Shown: piece after piece, positions 7,507 through 14,582 of the stretch
How the letters are laid out: every line of letters begins with the position of its first letter
Numbering within the stretch: position 1 is the first letter of the stretch
Assembly (NCBI GenBank): GCA_002299965.1
Contig: DBOM01000031.1
Span: 1 to 64,000 of the forward strand
Reading direction: 5' to 3'
DNA from: Caldiserica bacterium UBA646
Lineage (GTDB): Bacteria > Caldisericota > Caldisericia > Caldisericales > Caldisericaceae
DNA length: 64,000 bases
Program-made: the position numbers and the translations under genes
Notes under the pieces: model-generated
Databases searched by the model: none
Told to the model about the DNA's origin: nothing
Seen by the model: the letters and a program-made list of their open reading frames with translations, nothing else

Positions 7507-8744
7507 GCTACCCCCAATAATATCCATATAAGATGTATTAATCCGCCATAAATAAAGGTAGATGCTACAAGAACAGCCAAGGCTCCAAGTAGCTCTTTAC
7601 CACCTTCTTTGAGTATCATTGCCAATGTTGCTAAGCACGGGAAGTATATTGAAACAAGTACTACAGATGTTACCATCTGATACTTTGTCATCTCAATAGC
7701 AGAGAGTTGTGCCACGGCAAGATCTTTTCTCATAAATGCTGCTACTAAAGGACCCACTGTTTCTTTTGGAACACCAAACCAGTGTGTGAAAATTGGTCCA
7801 AATAGATTTGCCAGCCAATCCATTGATCCTGTTAGGTACATCACACCTACGATGAGACAGCCCAATAGTACAAAAGGAACTGCAATTTTCAAGAAGCTGC
7901 TCAATCTCATCCATACCTTTGTCATGACATTACGCGTTAAAGGTCTTTGATATGGTGGAACATCTATTAGAATTTCTGGAGTTCTCCCTGGAAGAATCTT
8001 ATTCAGAATGAAACCTGTAACAAAGTATCCAAACAGTAAATAGAGTATAATCAATCCCGTGTACTCCGGAATCACCTCTTGCATGATACCAAGTTGTGCA
8101 CCGCAGGGAATGAATATCCCGAGAAGTGTCATCATCAGAAAGCGTTGTTTTCTCGTCTCTAAGATCCTCGTTGCAGTTACTGCGGGTACATTGCATCCAA
8201 ATCCAAGAATTGTAGGGACAATCGCATATCCATGCAGTCCTATTTTGTGCAATACAGTGTCAACAAGAACTGCGAGGCGGGGTAGATATCCTACATCTTC
8301 TAATACTGCCATCATCAAATAGAATATAAATATGGCAGGTAAAACAACACCAAATGGAACGAAAAGTCCAGAGGTAAGTACACCAAAGGATTCAAAACAA
8401 CTATCTGATGCTACAAGAGCTCCATTTTGTATATGCCCTACATCTACCATGAGATTATAGAACCAATTATGCAATCCACCTGGAAAAGTACCCTGCATCC
8501 AGGGGAGCCAATGTTCATCAAATAATTTAACTAAGAATCCATCAGTAAAGAACCCTGCGAATGAACTGAATACACTCCAGAAACCGTACAAAACAGCTAT
8601 TGCAATAGGTATACCTGTTAAAGGTTTTACTGTTAACTCACCAATTACCTCCTTTAAAGTAGACTTATACTTCTTAAATTTTACCGTTTGTTTTGAAATT
8701 TTATCAATCAAATCCCATCTCTCATCAACAGTAAGTTCTATCAT
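7503..8744 (-). CDS. feoB: ferrous iron transporter FeoB, membrane permease part
   Basis: A 413-residue permease half of FeoB without the G domain. It has about eight or more transmembrane segments. The first gate region contains LGFGCNVPAVTATRILETRK and IFIPCGAQLG, equivalent to the GxGCxVPA signature; a second gate-like stretch lies near FVLLGCLIVGVMYL. The N-terminus is cytosolic. It overlaps the G-protein gene by four bases (ATGA). FeoB is usually one chain of 600-800 residues, so this is a split form. Confidence 0.92.
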   Translation of the reverse strand: MIELTVDERWDLIDKISKQTVKFKKYKSTLKEVIGELTVKPLTGIPIAIAVLYGFWSVFSSFAGFFTDGFLVKLFDEHWLPWMQGTFPGGLHNWFYNLMVDVGHIQNGALVASDSCFESFGVLTSGLFVPFGVVLPAIFIFYLMMAVLEDVGYLPRLAVLVDTVLHKIGLHGYAIVPTILGFGCNVPAVTATRILETRKQRFLMMTLLGIFIPCGAQLGIMQEVIPEYTGLIILYLLFGYFVTGFILNKILPGRTPEILIDVPPYQRPLTRNVMTKVWMRLSSFLKIAVPFVLLGCLIVGVMYLTGSMDWLANLFGPIFTHWFGVPKETVGPLVAAFMRKDLAVAQLSAIEMTKYQMVTSVVLVSIYFPCLATLAMILKEGGKELLGALAVLVASTFIYGGLIHLIWILLGVA

Positions 8745-9268
8745 GTCTCACCTCCAACTTTCTTAACAATCGTTTCAATTTCAACTGATTTCGCTTTTTT
8801 TATTTTTGAAACTAACTCTTTAATTCCTTCACCGCTTATCGCTATCGTAGGCACCACCGGTACGCCTAAAATTTGTTCAAGTCTTTCTACATCGATTTGT
8901 ATATTCTTGTCTTTGGCAACATCCCACATGTTCGATGAAATTACAACTGGATATCCTCCTTCAATAATTTGAAGTGCAAGGTAAAGCCCGCGTTCGACTT
9001 TGGTTGAATCAATTATACATACAACTACAGCATCTCTGTTCTCTTTAAGCATCTTTACTGCAACCTCTTCTGCTTTATCTTTCGGTTCCAAGGAAAAGGT
9101 GCCGGGAACATCTATAACTTCAACTTCTTTGTTCTCCAATCGCATGTATCCTTTTGTATAATCAACCGTGGTACCCGGGTAATTCGATACAGTAACATTT
9201 GTTCCTGTTAAACGGTTGAAAAGAACACTTTTGCCTACATTGGGATGACCCATGAGTAAAACTTTCAT
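8741..9268 (-). CDS. feoB: ferrous iron transporter FeoB, GTPase part
   Basis: A 175-residue stand-alone NFeoB. G1 is GHPNVGKS at the N-terminus, the G2 threonine lies in NYPGTTVDY, G3 is DVPG, G4 is NMWD (NxxD) and G5 lies near PTIAISG. A short helical region follows the G domain. The product probably associates with the separate permease and gates Fe(II) import. It overlaps the FeoA-like gene upstream (9265-9268) and the permease gene downstream (8741-8744). Confidence 0.93.
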   Translation of the reverse strand: MKVLLMGHPNVGKSVLFNRLTGTNVTVSNYPGTTVDYTKGYMRLENKEVEVIDVPGTFSLEPKDKAEEVAVKMLKENRDAVVVCIIDSTKVERGLYLALQIIEGGYPVVISSNMWDVAKDKNIQIDVERLEQILGVPVVPTIAISGEGIKELVSKIKKAKSVEIETIVKKVGGET

Positions 9269-9492
9269 TTTTCCACCTCCACAATTATTTTATCTGCAAC
9301 TCCCAATCCTAAGGAGGTAGTTGATTTGTCTACGACTACAACTACAGGTCCTTTTATAGGTTGCTTTGTAACCATTTTGAGTTTTTTACCAACTCTAATT
9401 CCTATTCCTGCTACTTTAATCTTTAGATCTCCCTCAATGCTCTTTACAATACCTTCCTCTCCATATTTCATTTCGGACAATTTTTTCTTCAT
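9265..9492 (-). CDS. feoA: FeoA-domain protein (second copy)
   Basis: A 75-residue SH3-like FeoA domain: MKKKLSEMKYGEEGIVKSIE, then GIRVGKKLKMVTKQP and VVVVDKSTTSLGLGVADKI. FeoA is a cytosolic partner of FeoB. AGGAGGTGATAAA gives a strong ribosome binding site. It overlaps the FeoB G-protein gene by four bases and lies four bases behind the first feoA. Confidence 0.9.
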   Translation of the reverse strand: MKKKLSEMKYGEEGIVKSIEGDLKIKVAGIGIRVGKKLKMVTKQPIKGPVVVVVDKSTTSLGLGVADKIIVEVEK

Positions 9493-9496
9493 TTTA

Positions 9497-9712
9497 TCAC
9501 CTCCTAACTACTCTAATTTTTTGGGCCATTCCTCTCCCAATGGTAACAACATTTCTATTAACCTCAATCGTAACAGGACCAAAACAAGATACTATGCGAG
9601 CATCACATCCTTCTGATATGCCTCTTAAATACAGTTTCTGCCTCAGACCATGGCCTCCTTCTATTGCTACAATCCTTACCCGTTCATTAGGTTTCAGTTG
9701 AGTTAGTCTCAT
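9497..9712 (-). CDS. feoA: FeoA-domain protein (first copy)
   Basis: A 71-residue FeoA domain: MRLTQLKPNERVRIVAIEGG, LRQKLYLRGISEGCDARIV and VTIEVNRNVVTIGRGMAQKI, the usual FeoA strand pattern. Tandem FeoA copies beside FeoB are common in anaerobes. Its ATG overlaps the stop of a 45-codon ORF upstream (ATGA), so translation of the two is probably coupled. Confidence 0.92.
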   Translation of the reverse strand: MRLTQLKPNERVRIVAIEGGHGLRQKLYLRGISEGCDARIVSCFGPVTIEVNRNVVTIGRGMAQKIRVVRR

Positions 9713-9846
9713 TTTCTTTCCCTCATTTCTGGAGTAATAAGCATTGTTTTAATAAAATTTTTGACTTTTGTGTATGAGTTGCATACATTGTACGAGACCC
9801 TGAACTTATTCAGCAGGTAGTACTGGGGATTTTTGGTCAATTCCAT
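9709..9846 (-). CDS. 45-residue protein at the head of the feo operon
   Basis: ATG at 9846 behind AAAGGAGGTATAAGAA, a near-perfect ribosome binding site. The ORF encodes 45 residues starting MELTKNPQYYLLNKFRVSYN and ends in a TGA that overlaps the ATG of the first feoA. It is rich in Tyr, Lys and Asn and has one Cys. I recognise no family. The strong site and ATGA coupling argue that it is translated, either as a small Feo accessory or as a leader peptide. Confidence 0.65.
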   Translation of the reverse strand: MELTKNPQYYLLNKFRVSYNVCNSYTKVKNFIKTMLITPEMRERK

Positions 9847-9889
9847 TTCTTATACCTCCTTTTTCTATTCTTTAACAGCGTAACACCAG

Positions 9890-9903
9890 TTAGATGTGTC
9901 TAA
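9890..9903. promoter_or_regulatory. palindromic operator candidate 2 of the feo operon
   Basis: TTAGA-TGTG-TCTAA, perfect five-base arms, lies downstream of the feo promoter in the 5' leader. The TTAG/CTAA arms resemble DtxR/IdeR boxes, and two DtxR-family regulators are encoded in the same cluster. Function is inferred. Confidence 0.5.
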
Positions 9904-9907
9904 TAAT

Positions 9908-9923
9908 GTTAGTTCCTTCTAAC
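9908..9923. promoter_or_regulatory. palindromic operator candidate 1 of the feo operon
   Basis: GTTAG-TTCCTT-CTAAC, perfect five-base arms. It begins within a few bases of the predicted transcription start (about 9926 on the minus strand), so a bound regulator would block RNA polymerase. It shares the TTAG/CTAA arms with the palindrome at 9890-9903. Confidence 0.55.
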
Positions 9924-9932
9924 TTTTAAGTG

Positions 9933-9960
9933 ATTTTAACAGAAAAAAAAGGCTTGTCAA
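9933..9960 (-). promoter_or_regulatory. promoter of the feo operon
   Basis: On the minus strand TTGACA (9960-9955), a 16-base spacer and TAAAAT (9938-9933). The predicted start near 9926 leaves an 80-base leader before the small ORF at 9846, with two palindromes inside it. The promoter begins 10 bases inside direct repeat copy B, so the island carries its own promoter. Confidence 0.75.
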
Positions 9961-9970
9961 GTATCCGAAT

Positions 9971-10055
9971 AAAACTTGAAGAGGCAGGAGCAACGGTAGA
10001 GCTTAAGTAAGCAATTTTTCAATTGATTTTATATGGGGATGTGTTCTGCATCCCC
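9971..10055. repeat. direct repeat, copy B (displaced rplL 3' end plus terminator)
   Basis: This matches 3299-3384 at about 95 percent. Read in the rplL frame it still encodes [12 protein letters not shown] and a stop (TAA). It then has the spacer and the hairpin GGGGATG (10035-10041) with CATCCCC (10049-10055). No rplL body precedes it. The simplest reading is that rplL once lay next to ispE and the 6.6-kb cluster entered at, or was duplicated across, the rplL 3' end. No integrase or transposase remains. Confidence 0.92.
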
Positions 10056-10070
10056 ATATTTATTTGTATG

Positions 10071-10910
10071 CTATCTTGTTTCTGCAAGTATTGTTTTAAT
10101 GTCTGTTTTTTTTAGTTTGGTTTGCGCTTGTTTTGCTTCGGAGATATTACTAAAAAGAGCAAACAAAGCTGAACCTGACCCGGTCAAGTGGAATTTTTTG
10201 CTTGTTTTTTGTTCTAAATTTCTTAAGGTAGATGCAAAATTTTCATCTATACTTAGATACATTTTTTCAAAATCATTGTGAAGGCAGTTTTCTATTTCGA
10301 TTAAGCCGTATTTCTTTTTTTCTAGAAGAGATATGAGTTTTTTTGTACTATTTGTTGTGTCAAACTTGAACCCATTAATTTGTGAGTAAGAATTTTTTGT
10401 GGAAAACGAAAAGGGCGGTATTGCAAGTAGAACATACAGTTTTTTAACGGGGCTTATTAGGCGTACTCTGTCTCCTCTTCCTTCTACAAGTGCTGTGCCA
10501 TTAAGAAAGAAAAAAGGCACATCTGATCCAATTGTTTCTCCTACCTTTATTAGTTCACTATTTTTCATGGGATAGCTGAAAAGCTTGTTTAACAATAGTA
10601 GTGTTGTTGCGGCATCAGAACTTCCTCCGCCTAATCCAGATTTTATGGGGATATTTTTTTTAATTCTTATTTTTGCGCATTCTCTTATTCTTGTTTTCTT
10701 GAAAAATATTTCTGATGATGCGTGAACTGTGCTTTTTTTTGTATCTATTTGGGGTATAAATTTGATATCCAATGTATTATTTTTTTCTATTTCTATTTCA
10801 TCACACAATGAAATTTCCTGAAAGACCGATTCAATATTGTGAAATCCATCCGGACGCTTTCCAACAATTTCTAATGTAAGATTAATCTTAGCATATGCGT
10901 TTTGTTTCAT
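10071..10910 (-). CDS. ispE: 4-diphosphocytidyl-2-C-methyl-D-erythritol kinase
   Basis: A 279-residue GHMP kinase of the non-mevalonate (MEP) isoprenoid pathway, which phosphorylates CDP-ME. It starts MKQNAYAKINLTLEIVGKRPDGFH; the ATP-binding GHMP motif is IPIKSGLGGGSSDAA (about residues 86-100), with ISEA downstream of LTGSGSALFALF near the C-terminus. The length is typical. It is convergent to the ancestral rplL end, and copy B of the repeat lies 15 bases beyond its stop. Confidence 0.95.
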   Translation of the reverse strand: MKQNAYAKINLTLEIVGKRPDGFHNIESVFQEISLCDEIEIEKNNTLDIKFIPQIDTKKSTVHASSEIFFKKTRIRECAKIRIKKNIPIKSGLGGGSSDAATTLLLLNKLFSYPMKNSELIKVGETIGSDVPFFFLNGTALVEGRGDRVRLISPVKKLYVLLAIPPFSFSTKNSYSQINGFKFDTTNSTKKLISLLEKKKYGLIEIENCLHNDFEKMYLSIDENFASTLRNLEQKTSKKFHLTGSGSALFALFSNISEAKQAQTKLKKTDIKTILAETR

Positions 10911-11091
10911 AATATTATTATATACTTTTTCTAGTTATTACGAGAACTTTTACAAAATGTCCATAAAATAAAGGGACATACGCATATAATTGCAGGGGAA
11001 AAGTATATTAAATGTGGTTTGTTGAGTAAATAGGGTAATTGGATTAAAATCTCCATATTCTTTTATATGTTTTTATGCACAAAATTTTTAA

Positions 11092-11119
11092 TTGACTTTA
11101 CTTTACTTCTGTGTAAAAT
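11092..11119 (+). promoter_or_regulatory. promoter of the pheST operon
   Basis: TTGACT (11092-11097), a 16-base spacer and TAAAAT (11114-11119), giving a start about 16 bases before the pheS ATG. The short leader leaves no room for a T-box. Confidence 0.65.
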
Positions 11120-11142
11120 TGATAATCAAATGGAGGTTTGTT

Positions 11143-12165
11143 ATGGAAGACAAAATCAAACAAATAAAAGAGGAATTCAAAGAGAAAATAAAAAATAAAT
11201 CTCTGAAAGAATTGAAAGAACTCGAAATCTATTTTCTTGGAAGAAAAGGTAAAGTAAGTATTCTTTTTCAGTTTTTTAAAACTGTGCCAAAGGAACGGCG
11301 AAAGCATTTTGGCGCAAAGATTAATGAACTTAAAAGTTTCATAGAAAAGGGTATATCAACAGAAATTCAAAGAGCTGAATCGATAGAAGCAAGCCGCAAA
11401 CTGGAAGAAGAAAAAATTGATGTAACGCTCCCAGGGATAAAATTACATACGGGGGGGCTGCATATTCTTTCTCAAACAATATCTCGTGCGGAAGATATCT
11501 TTCTTTCTATGGGATTTGATGTAATGGTTGGCCCTGAAATCGAGGAAGATTATTATAATTTTGAAGCGCTAAATATTCCTGAGTTTCATCCGGCGCGAGC
11601 TATGCAGGATACATTTTATCTATCTAAGAAAATTCTTCTCAGAACGCAAACATCTCCTATTCAAGTTAGAATAATGGAAAAATACAAGCCTCCAATACGA
11701 ATTATTGCAATGGGGAGGTGTTATAGAAAGGATGCTCCTGATAGTTCTCATTTCCCTGTTTTTCATCAAATAGAAGGACTTGTTATAGACAAAAAAGTTA
11801 CATTTGCAAATCTCAAAGGGACACTTTCTCTTTTCGCAAAAAGAATGTTTGGAGAAGAGGTAAAAGTGAGATTTACTCCCTCTTATTTTCCGTTTGTTGA
11901 ACCCGGAGCAGAAACATCGATCAGCTGTGTAATTTGTGGAGGCAAAGGCTGTTCTGTATGCAAAAATACAGGGTGGCTCGAGATGGGAGGCTCTGGAATG
12001 GTTCATCCAAATGTGTTGAAAAATGTGGGCATTGATCCCGAAATTTATCAGGGTTTTGCATTTGGTTGGGGGATGGAACGTATTGCGATGGTAAAGCATA
12101 AAATACCTGATATACGCATGTTCTACCAGAATGACTTACGATTTTTAAAGCAATTTAAAGGATAG
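11143..12165 (+). CDS. pheS: phenylalanyl-tRNA synthetase alpha subunit
   Basis: A 340-residue class II synthetase subunit. The N-terminal coiled coil is about residues 1-85. The catalytic core includes GGLHILSQTISRAEDIF, motif 2 (GRCYRKDAPDSSHFPVFHQIEGL) and motif 3 (GFAFGWGMERIAMVKHKIPDIR). It forms an (alpha-beta)2 enzyme with PheT. The ATG at 11143 follows TGGAGG; an in-frame start at 11092 would lie on the promoter. pheT follows after 11 bases. Confidence 0.96.
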   Translation: MEDKIKQIKEEFKEKIKNKSLKELKELEIYFLGRKGKVSILFQFFKTVPKERRKHFGAKINELKSFIEKGISTEIQRAESIEASRKLEEEKIDVTLPGIKLHTGGLHILSQTISRAEDIFLSMGFDVMVGPEIEEDYYNFEALNIPEFHPARAMQDTFYLSKKILLRTQTSPIQVRIMEKYKPPIRIIAMGRCYRKDAPDSSHFPVFHQIEGLVIDKKVTFANLKGTLSLFAKRMFGEEVKVRFTPSYFPFVEPGAETSISCVICGGKGCSVCKNTGWLEMGGSGMVHPNVLKNVGIDPEIYQGFAFGWGMERIAMVKHKIPDIRMFYQNDLRFLKQFKG

Positions 12166-12176
12166 AGAGGTGGTAT

Positions 12177-14582
12177 ATGCTTACATCGATAAAAATGCTG
12201 AAAAGCATTATTCAATTTGATTATACTCCAGAAGAACTTGGAGAGAAGCTTTCAATGATGGGGCTTGAAGTGGAAGGGATCACGAAGGTCAGGCACAGAT
12301 TTGATGGCATTATAACTGGAAAAGTTAAAACAATTCATCACATTACTGATACAAAGCTTAATAAAGCTATTATTAACGTGGGCAATGAAAATGTCCAGAT
12401 TATTACTGCCGCTTCAAATTTAAAAAGTGGAGACGTTATACCTGTAGCATTACCGCATAGCAAAGTTGTATCTGGTGCGGACATTTTGAAAAAAGATTTT
12501 AAAGGGATTGCGTCAAGTGGAATGCTTTGTTCTTATTCTGAATTAGGGCTTGATCCTGAAATTTTAAGTGGCGAAGAAAAAGAAGGAATCTTAATACTCC
12601 CAGCTGATACACCAGTGGGAGAAAAGATTGAAGATATTTTGCCAATCGATGATGATTATCTTGAACTTTCCCTTCTTCCTGATAGAGCAGATGCTTTTTG
12701 TTTGCGAGGTGTTGCACGCTGGATCGAGATTATAAAAGCAAAGGAAGAGGACAGGTGGGCAAATTTTTCTCAATTAGAAGAAGCGGTTTCTTTAAAAATG
12801 GAAGGCGTTACGAATATTCCCATCATTATAGAGAACAAGGAGTTCTGTCCTTTTTATTCTGGAAGATTTATTAAAGATGTCACTATCACAGCTTCTTTAC
12901 TTTCACTAAGGCAAAAACTTTTTATGCTGAGAATGCGTCCTGTAAATAATGTTGTTGATATCACCAATTTTGTGCTGAGTTTTTATGGGCAACCTCTGCA
13001 TGCATTTGATGCAGATATTATCAAGGGGAAAATATGTATAAGGCCTGGAAAAAAGGGAGAAAAGATACAGACACTTGACGAAATTGAGAGAAATTTATCT
13101 AATGCAAATCTTGTTATTGCGGATGAATCAGGGCCTATCGCTATTGCAGGCGTGATAGGTGGATTTAAAACGGCTGTTACTGAGAAAACGAAAAATGTTC
13201 TTCTGGAGAGCGCTTACTTTTCTCCGAGATGTGTTGCAAGAAGCGCAAGGAATTTGGGTATTATTACAGATGCGTCTGCTATCTTTGAAAGAGGTGCGGA
13301 CCCTCTATTTCCTTCGAAAGCTTCCATTGTCGCAGCTAATCTTATATCGAAAGAGGCTTATGGAATTCCAGCGAAAGATAACGTAGTGTCGTACCTGCCG
13401 CCTAAAAATCCTGTAAATCTGAGAATAGCTCGTGCTGAAAAGATACTAGGTGAAAAAGTAGAGAAGAAAAGTCTTAGGAAATATTTTAATTTTGAAGGTT
13501 TTGACTTTGTAGAAAAGGAAGATCAGTTCATAGTATCTGCTCTTTCCTTTAGAGTGGATATTAAAGAGGAAGTAGACCTTATTGAAGAAATTGTGCGGAT
13601 GAAAGGGTATAATGAATTTGGGGAAGCACTAATTGTAGGTGAACTAAAAGGTGCTAAACGGACTGAATATGAAAATTTTATATGGGATTTAAAAGAAAAA
13701 CTTGTTAAATTAGGGTTAGACGAAATACAAACTATTTCTCTTGTTAGCGAATCTTCTTTGGATCTTGTTGGATATACGGATAAAAAGAAATTAATAAAAT
13801 TACTTAATCCTCTTTCAATTGATATGGCATTTATGCGTCCTTTGCTTCTTCCAACAGCGCTTTCTGTGTTGGAGCGGAACAAAAAATCTGAGAATGTAAA
13901 TGTTTCTATATTTGAAGTAGGGAAGGTATTTTACAAAGAAAAGTTATTTAAAGAAACAGACGAATTGGGGATATTACTCTCTGGTGCAAGGACTAGCAAG
14001 AACTATCTTGGGGTGCATTTTCCTTACAGTTTGTTATATCTTAAGGGGTTATTTGAAGAATTGTTTTTGTACTACGATGTTCCTGTTACTTTTGCTGCAG
14101 AAAAGTTTTCATTCATGCATCCGTACCAGTCTGCCGGTATTTATCTTAAGGAAGAAAAAATTGGCTACCTGGGCACAATAAGTATGGCTGTATTGAATAA
14201 GCTTGGTTTGACGGATGAAGTTTTTTATGGCGCAATTAATGTTGAAAAACTATTGGAGCATTATGGCGGGAAAATTAATTTTGAAACATTTTCATTATAT
14301 CCTTCTGTGAAGAGGGATATTGCTATTATTGTCGATGAGGATATTGCCGAAAAGGATGTGAGAAACGCAATTCTTTCTGTTGCACCACATGAACTTCAAA
14401 AGATAATCCTTTTTGATATTTATAAAGGGTCTCCGCTGCCTCCCGGAAAGAAAAATCTTGCATATTCTCTTGAATTTTCATCTGTTGATAAGACGCTGAA
14501 GGGGGAGGATATTAACAAATTTATTGAAATTCTTGAAAAAACTCTTCAGGAAAAGGTAAATGGAAAGATTAGAAAAGAATGA
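12177..14582 (+). CDS. pheT: phenylalanyl-tRNA synthetase beta subunit
   Basis: An 801-residue PheT. In order: the N-terminal segment, an EMAP/tRNA-binding OB domain (GKVKTIHHITDTKLNKAIIN), the B3/B4 editing domain (LELSLLPDRADAFCLRGVAR and FYSGRFIKDVTI), B5, the catalytic-like core, and the C-terminal anticodon-binding fold (FSLYPSVKRDIAIIVDEDI). The length matches the family. Its stop overlaps the following ATG (14579), so a PolX-like protein is co-expressed with the synthetase. Confidence 0.96.
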   Translation: MLTSIKMLKSIIQFDYTPEELGEKLSMMGLEVEGITKVRHRFDGIITGKVKTIHHITDTKLNKAIINVGNENVQIITAASNLKSGDVIPVALPHSKVVSGADILKKDFKGIASSGMLCSYSELGLDPEILSGEEKEGILILPADTPVGEKIEDILPIDDDYLELSLLPDRADAFCLRGVARWIEIIKAKEEDRWANFSQLEEAVSLKMEGVTNIPIIIENKEFCPFYSGRFIKDVTITASLLSLRQKLFMLRMRPVNNVVDITNFVLSFYGQPLHAFDADIIKGKICIRPGKKGEKIQTLDEIERNLSNANLVIADESGPIAIAGVIGGFKTAVTEKTKNVLLESAYFSPRCVARSARNLGIITDASAIFERGADPLFPSKASIVAANLISKEAYGIPAKDNVVSYLPPKNPVNLRIARAEKILGEKVEKKSLRKYFNFEGFDFVEKEDQFIVSALSFRVDIKEEVDLIEEIVRMKGYNEFGEALIVGELKGAKRTEYENFIWDLKEKLVKLGLDEIQTISLVSESSLDLVGYTDKKKLIKLLNPLSIDMAFMRPLLLPTALSVLERNKKSENVNVSIFEVGKVFYKEKLFKETDELGILLSGARTSKNYLGVHFPYSLLYLKGLFEELFLYYDVPVTFAAEKFSFMHPYQSAGIYLKEEKIGYLGTISMAVLNKLGLTDEVFYGAINVEKLLEHYGGKINFETFSLYPSVKRDIAIIVDEDIAEKDVRNAILSVAPHELQKIILFDIYKGSPLPPGKKNLAYSLEFSSVDKTLKGEDINKFIEILEKTLQEKVNGKIRKE

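Noticed and set aside
10911..11142. T-box leader before pheST
   Set aside because: The promoter lies only about 50 bases before the ATG; no T-box sequence or terminator is present.
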